This document shows, piece by piece, positions 62,211 to 64,000 of a stretch of DNA of 64,000 bases. The notes under the pieces are model-generated. The model was not told where the DNA came from and did not search any database. It saw only the letters and a list, made by a program, of their open reading frames with translations. The position numbers and the translations under genes were made by a program. Location of the stretch: contig JABIFG010000082.1 in the NCBI GenBank assembly GCA_018650795.1, positions 19,998-83,997 of the forward strand, in the 5' to 3' direction. Every line of letters starts with the position of its first letter. The stretch's first letter is position 1. Origin of the DNA: Fidelibacterota bacterium. GTDB taxonomy: Bacteria; Fidelibacterota; UBA8477; JABMPR01.

Positions 62211-63521
62211 TTGGATACAAAAGCACCAGAGGGGAAACTGGGAGTTCTAATTCCTGGCCTAGGCGCAGTATCAACCACATTCATAGCCGGTGTTGATGCC
62301 ATTATTAACGGGCATTCAGCTCCCATTGGAAGTGTGACTCAGATGGGAACCATTCGACTGGGCAAAAGGACTGAAAATCGGAGTCCCAAAATTAAAGATT
62401 TTGTACCTCTCGCTGAATTGCAGGATCTGGTTTTCGGTGCCTGGGATATTTTTGAAGATGATGGCTATCAGGCTGCTACACGAGCACAGGTACTAACTCC
62501 GCAGGATCTTGAAAAAGCTAGACCTCTTCTGGAATCGGTCAAACCCATGAAAGCAGTTTTTGATCAGGATTATGTAAAAAATCTGGATGGAGTCCACAAG
62601 AAATCAGCTCCCAATAAAATGCTTCTCGCCGAAATGCTCATGGATGATATTAAAGCATTTAGAAAAACTAACAATACGACACGCGAAGTCATGATCTGGT
62701 GTGCTAGCACCGAGACTTACCTGGAGCCTTCAGAGATACATAGTAGTCTGGAAAAATTTGAAGCTGCTTTGGTGGACAATGACCCGCTTATTGCTCCGAG
62801 TATGATTTATGCCTATGCCGCCTTAAAAAGCGGTGTACCCTTTCTCATGGGCGCACCAAACCTGACGGTCGATATCCTTGCCATCCAGGAGCTGGCTATG
62901 GCAGAGGGCTTGCCCATTGGCGGCAAAGATTTTAAAACAGGTCAAACCCTGATGAAGACCATTTTGGCTCCCGGACTGAAATCCAGGATGTTGGGCGTTG
63001 AAGGTTGGTTCTCTACCAACATACTTGGTAATAGAGATGGAGAAGTGCTTGATGACCCCATGTCGTTCAAATCAAAAGAGGTCTCAAAAAAGGGCGCGCT
63101 GGATTACATCCTCCAGCCAGACACTTATCCAGATCTTTACAAAGATCTCTACCATAAGGTTCGAATCAATTACTATCCACCCCGTGGGGACGCCAAAGAG
63201 GGTTGGGACAACATTGATATCTTTGGTTGGATGGGTTACAAGATGCAGATCAAAGTTGACTTCCTGTGTCGCGACTCCATCCTGGCTGCACCGATTGTAT
63301 TAGACCTGGTATTATTTGCTGATCTGGCTCTCCGCTATAAAATGCGAGGCATTCAGGAATGGCTATCCTTCTATTTTAAGGCACCAATGGTTGCGCCAGA
63401 GCTTTATCCAGAACATGATATCTTTATTCAACTCACCAAATTAAAGAATACCTTGCGCTGGATGATGGGAGAAGAACTCATCACACATGTAGGACACGAA
63501 TATTATGATAGTTACGAATAG
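62211..63521 (+). CDS. ino1: Inositol-3-phosphate synthase
   Basis: 436 aa from TTG 62211, with GAGAGGAG six nt ahead; no ATG is nearby. The NAD-binding N-terminus LGVLIPGLGAVSTTFIAGVD replaces the usual G-x-G-G-N form. GSVTQMGTIRLGKR, VMIWCASTE, PFLMGAPNLTVDI, GLPIGGKDFKTGQTLMKT and STNILGNRDGEVLDDP are the diagnostic myo-inositol-phosphate synthase segments, and RDSILAAPIVLDLVLFADL lies in the C-terminal part. The length is that of the bacterial/Bacteroidota form. It makes 1D-myo-inositol 3-phosphate from glucose 6-phosphate. The CDP-alcohol phosphatidyltransferase follows after 14 nt and would use the product. Confidence 0.95.
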   Translation: MDTKAPEGKLGVLIPGLGAVSTTFIAGVDAIINGHSAPIGSVTQMGTIRLGKRTENRSPKIKDFVPLAELQDLVFGAWDIFEDDGYQAATRAQVLTPQDLEKARPLLESVKPMKAVFDQDYVKNLDGVHKKSAPNKMLLAEMLMDDIKAFRKTNNTTREVMIWCASTETYLEPSEIHSSLEKFEAALVDNDPLIAPSMIYAYAALKSGVPFLMGAPNLTVDILAIQELAMAEGLPIGGKDFKTGQTLMKTILAPGLKSRMLGVEGWFSTNILGNRDGEVLDDPMSFKSKEVSKKGALDYILQPDTYPDLYKDLYHKVRINYYPPRGDAKEGWDNIDIFGWMGYKMQIKVDFLCRDSILAAPIVLDLVLFADLALRYKMRGIQEWLSFYFKAPMVAPELYPEHDIFIQLTKLKNTLRWMMGEELITHVGHEYYDSYE

Positions 63522-63535
63522 GATTGTGAGTAGAA

Positions 63536-64000
63536 ATGTTTAATCGCAAAAATCTTGTTGAGAGCTACTACAAGGTTGTCAAATCAATCGTTTCACACTC
63601 TCCTCTAGCGGGAATGAATCCCAACTCCATATCATTTACGGCATCTATTATTGGTGTCATCGCAGCAATCTTTTTCATGTTTGGCCATAGTGCCACAGCC
63701 GGAATGCTACTTCTGCTGAGCGGTATTTTAGACACCCTGGACGGAACGGTGGCCAGGCTTGGTGAGCGTTCAAGTAAATTTGGTGCCACGCTGGACTCGA
63801 GTCTTGATCGCTATGTTGAGATGTTCGTATTTATGGGCATCACCTACCATTTTAAAGATAGTCCCATGTTTTTTTGGTCCTTCCTGGCCATCATGGGATC
63901 CATGATGGTGAGTTATATTCGAGCTCGGGCACAATCACTTGGGATTCAGGAATTGGTTGGTTTCATGCAGCGCTTTGAACGATTTGTCATTCTTTCTGTA
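63536..64000 (+). CDS. CDP-alcohol phosphatidyltransferase, probably phosphatidylinositol-phosphate synthase (cut by window end)
   Basis: 155 codons are visible from ATG 63536; the frame is open to the window end. The family signature is complete: Asp66-x2-Asp69-Gly70-x2-Ala73-Arg74-x8-Gly83-x3-Asp87-x3-Asp91. The N-terminus NLVESYYKVVKSIVSHSPLA and helices ASIIGVIAAIFFMFG and SGILDTLDG are as expected. Such enzymes join CDP-diacylglycerol to an alcohol. It is 14 nt behind inositol-phosphate synthase, so inositol 3-phosphate is the likely acceptor, as in actinobacterial and Bacteroides PIP synthases. MVSYIRARAQSLGI follows in the last visible helix region. The C-terminal end lies outside the window. 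Confidence 0.9.
   Translation, partial: MFNRKNLVESYYKVVKSIVSHSPLAGMNPNSISFTASIIGVIAAIFFMFGHSATAGMLLLLSGILDTLDGTVARLGERSSKFGATLDSSLDRYVEMFVFMGITYHFKDSPMFFWSFLAIMGSMMVSYIRARAQSLGIQELVGFMQRFERFVILSV

Noticed and set aside
1..64000. tRNA, rRNA, CRISPR arrays, prophage or insertion sequences
   Set aside because: None was recognised in reading both strands. Small RNA genes without strong primary-sequence signals could be missed.

Overview
The window looks like chromosomal DNA from an uncultured bacterium of the Fibrobacteres-Chlorobi-Bacteroidetes assemblage. The best guess is a relative of Marinimicrobia (SAR406) or Calditrichota. This is inferred from gene content: four large secreted proteins end in a FlgD-like C-terminal sorting domain with an (A/N)YPNPFN motif and a terminal LLLK, and there are 7TM-DISM hybrid two-component proteins, KorAB and a two-subunit class I fumarase. 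No rRNA, tRNA, CRISPR array, phage or insertion sequence was seen. Coding density is high, with short operons in both orientations.

Layout. 1-2.2 kb: end of an ABC-permease/LolA-like/ABC-permease operon. 2.2-4.1 kb: a sorting-domain secreted protein and a DUF2161 nuclease-like protein, each with an RBS hairpin. 4.2-7 kb: a membrane protein, a TetR regulator and an Lnt-like N-acyltransferase, the last two preceded by the same operator-like repeat. 7-11 kb: a DUF1566 secreted protein, a radical SAM/SPASM maturase and TerC. 11-13.1 kb: a response regulator fused to a metallo-beta-lactamase fold, and a UreH/NicO-like metal transporter. 13.2-19.3 kb: two giant beta-helix sorting-domain proteins, one with an M28 peptidase domain. 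19.4-27.8 kb: signalling, with a hybrid histidine kinase, an adenylate cyclase-TPR protein with a small partner ORF, a LytTR/LytS pair, and decayed fragments of both a LytTR regulator and a cyclase. 27.9-31.3 kb: a GT-C type membrane protein, RsmE and a lipoprotein hydrolase. 31.4-34.1 kb: HicAB, with a probably start-less hicA, and RecQ.

34.3-61 kb is mostly metabolism: aconitase, two DASS-type anion transporters flanking a universal stress protein, GlpD, penicillin acylase, an AlgH-like protein, LD-carboxypeptidase, a sphingosine-1-phosphate-lyase-like enzyme with a hydrolase, acyl-CoA ligase and aldehyde dehydrogenase, a Lon-like protease, KorAB and fumarase. A perfect FNR-type palindrome lies upstream of korA. 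61-64 kb carries an inositol-lipid locus: a PAP2/Aur1-like enzyme diverges from inositol-3-phosphate synthase and a CDP-alcohol phosphatidyltransferase cut by the window end.

Two themes connect the genes. One is TCA or reverse-TCA chemistry using ferredoxin (acnA, korAB, fumarase). The other is unusual lipids: inositol phospholipid synthesis plus a possible sphingoid-base breakdown route (lyase, fatty aldehyde dehydrogenase, acyl-CoA ligase). Intergenic REP-like palindromes of about 26 bp recur at three places near gene ends.
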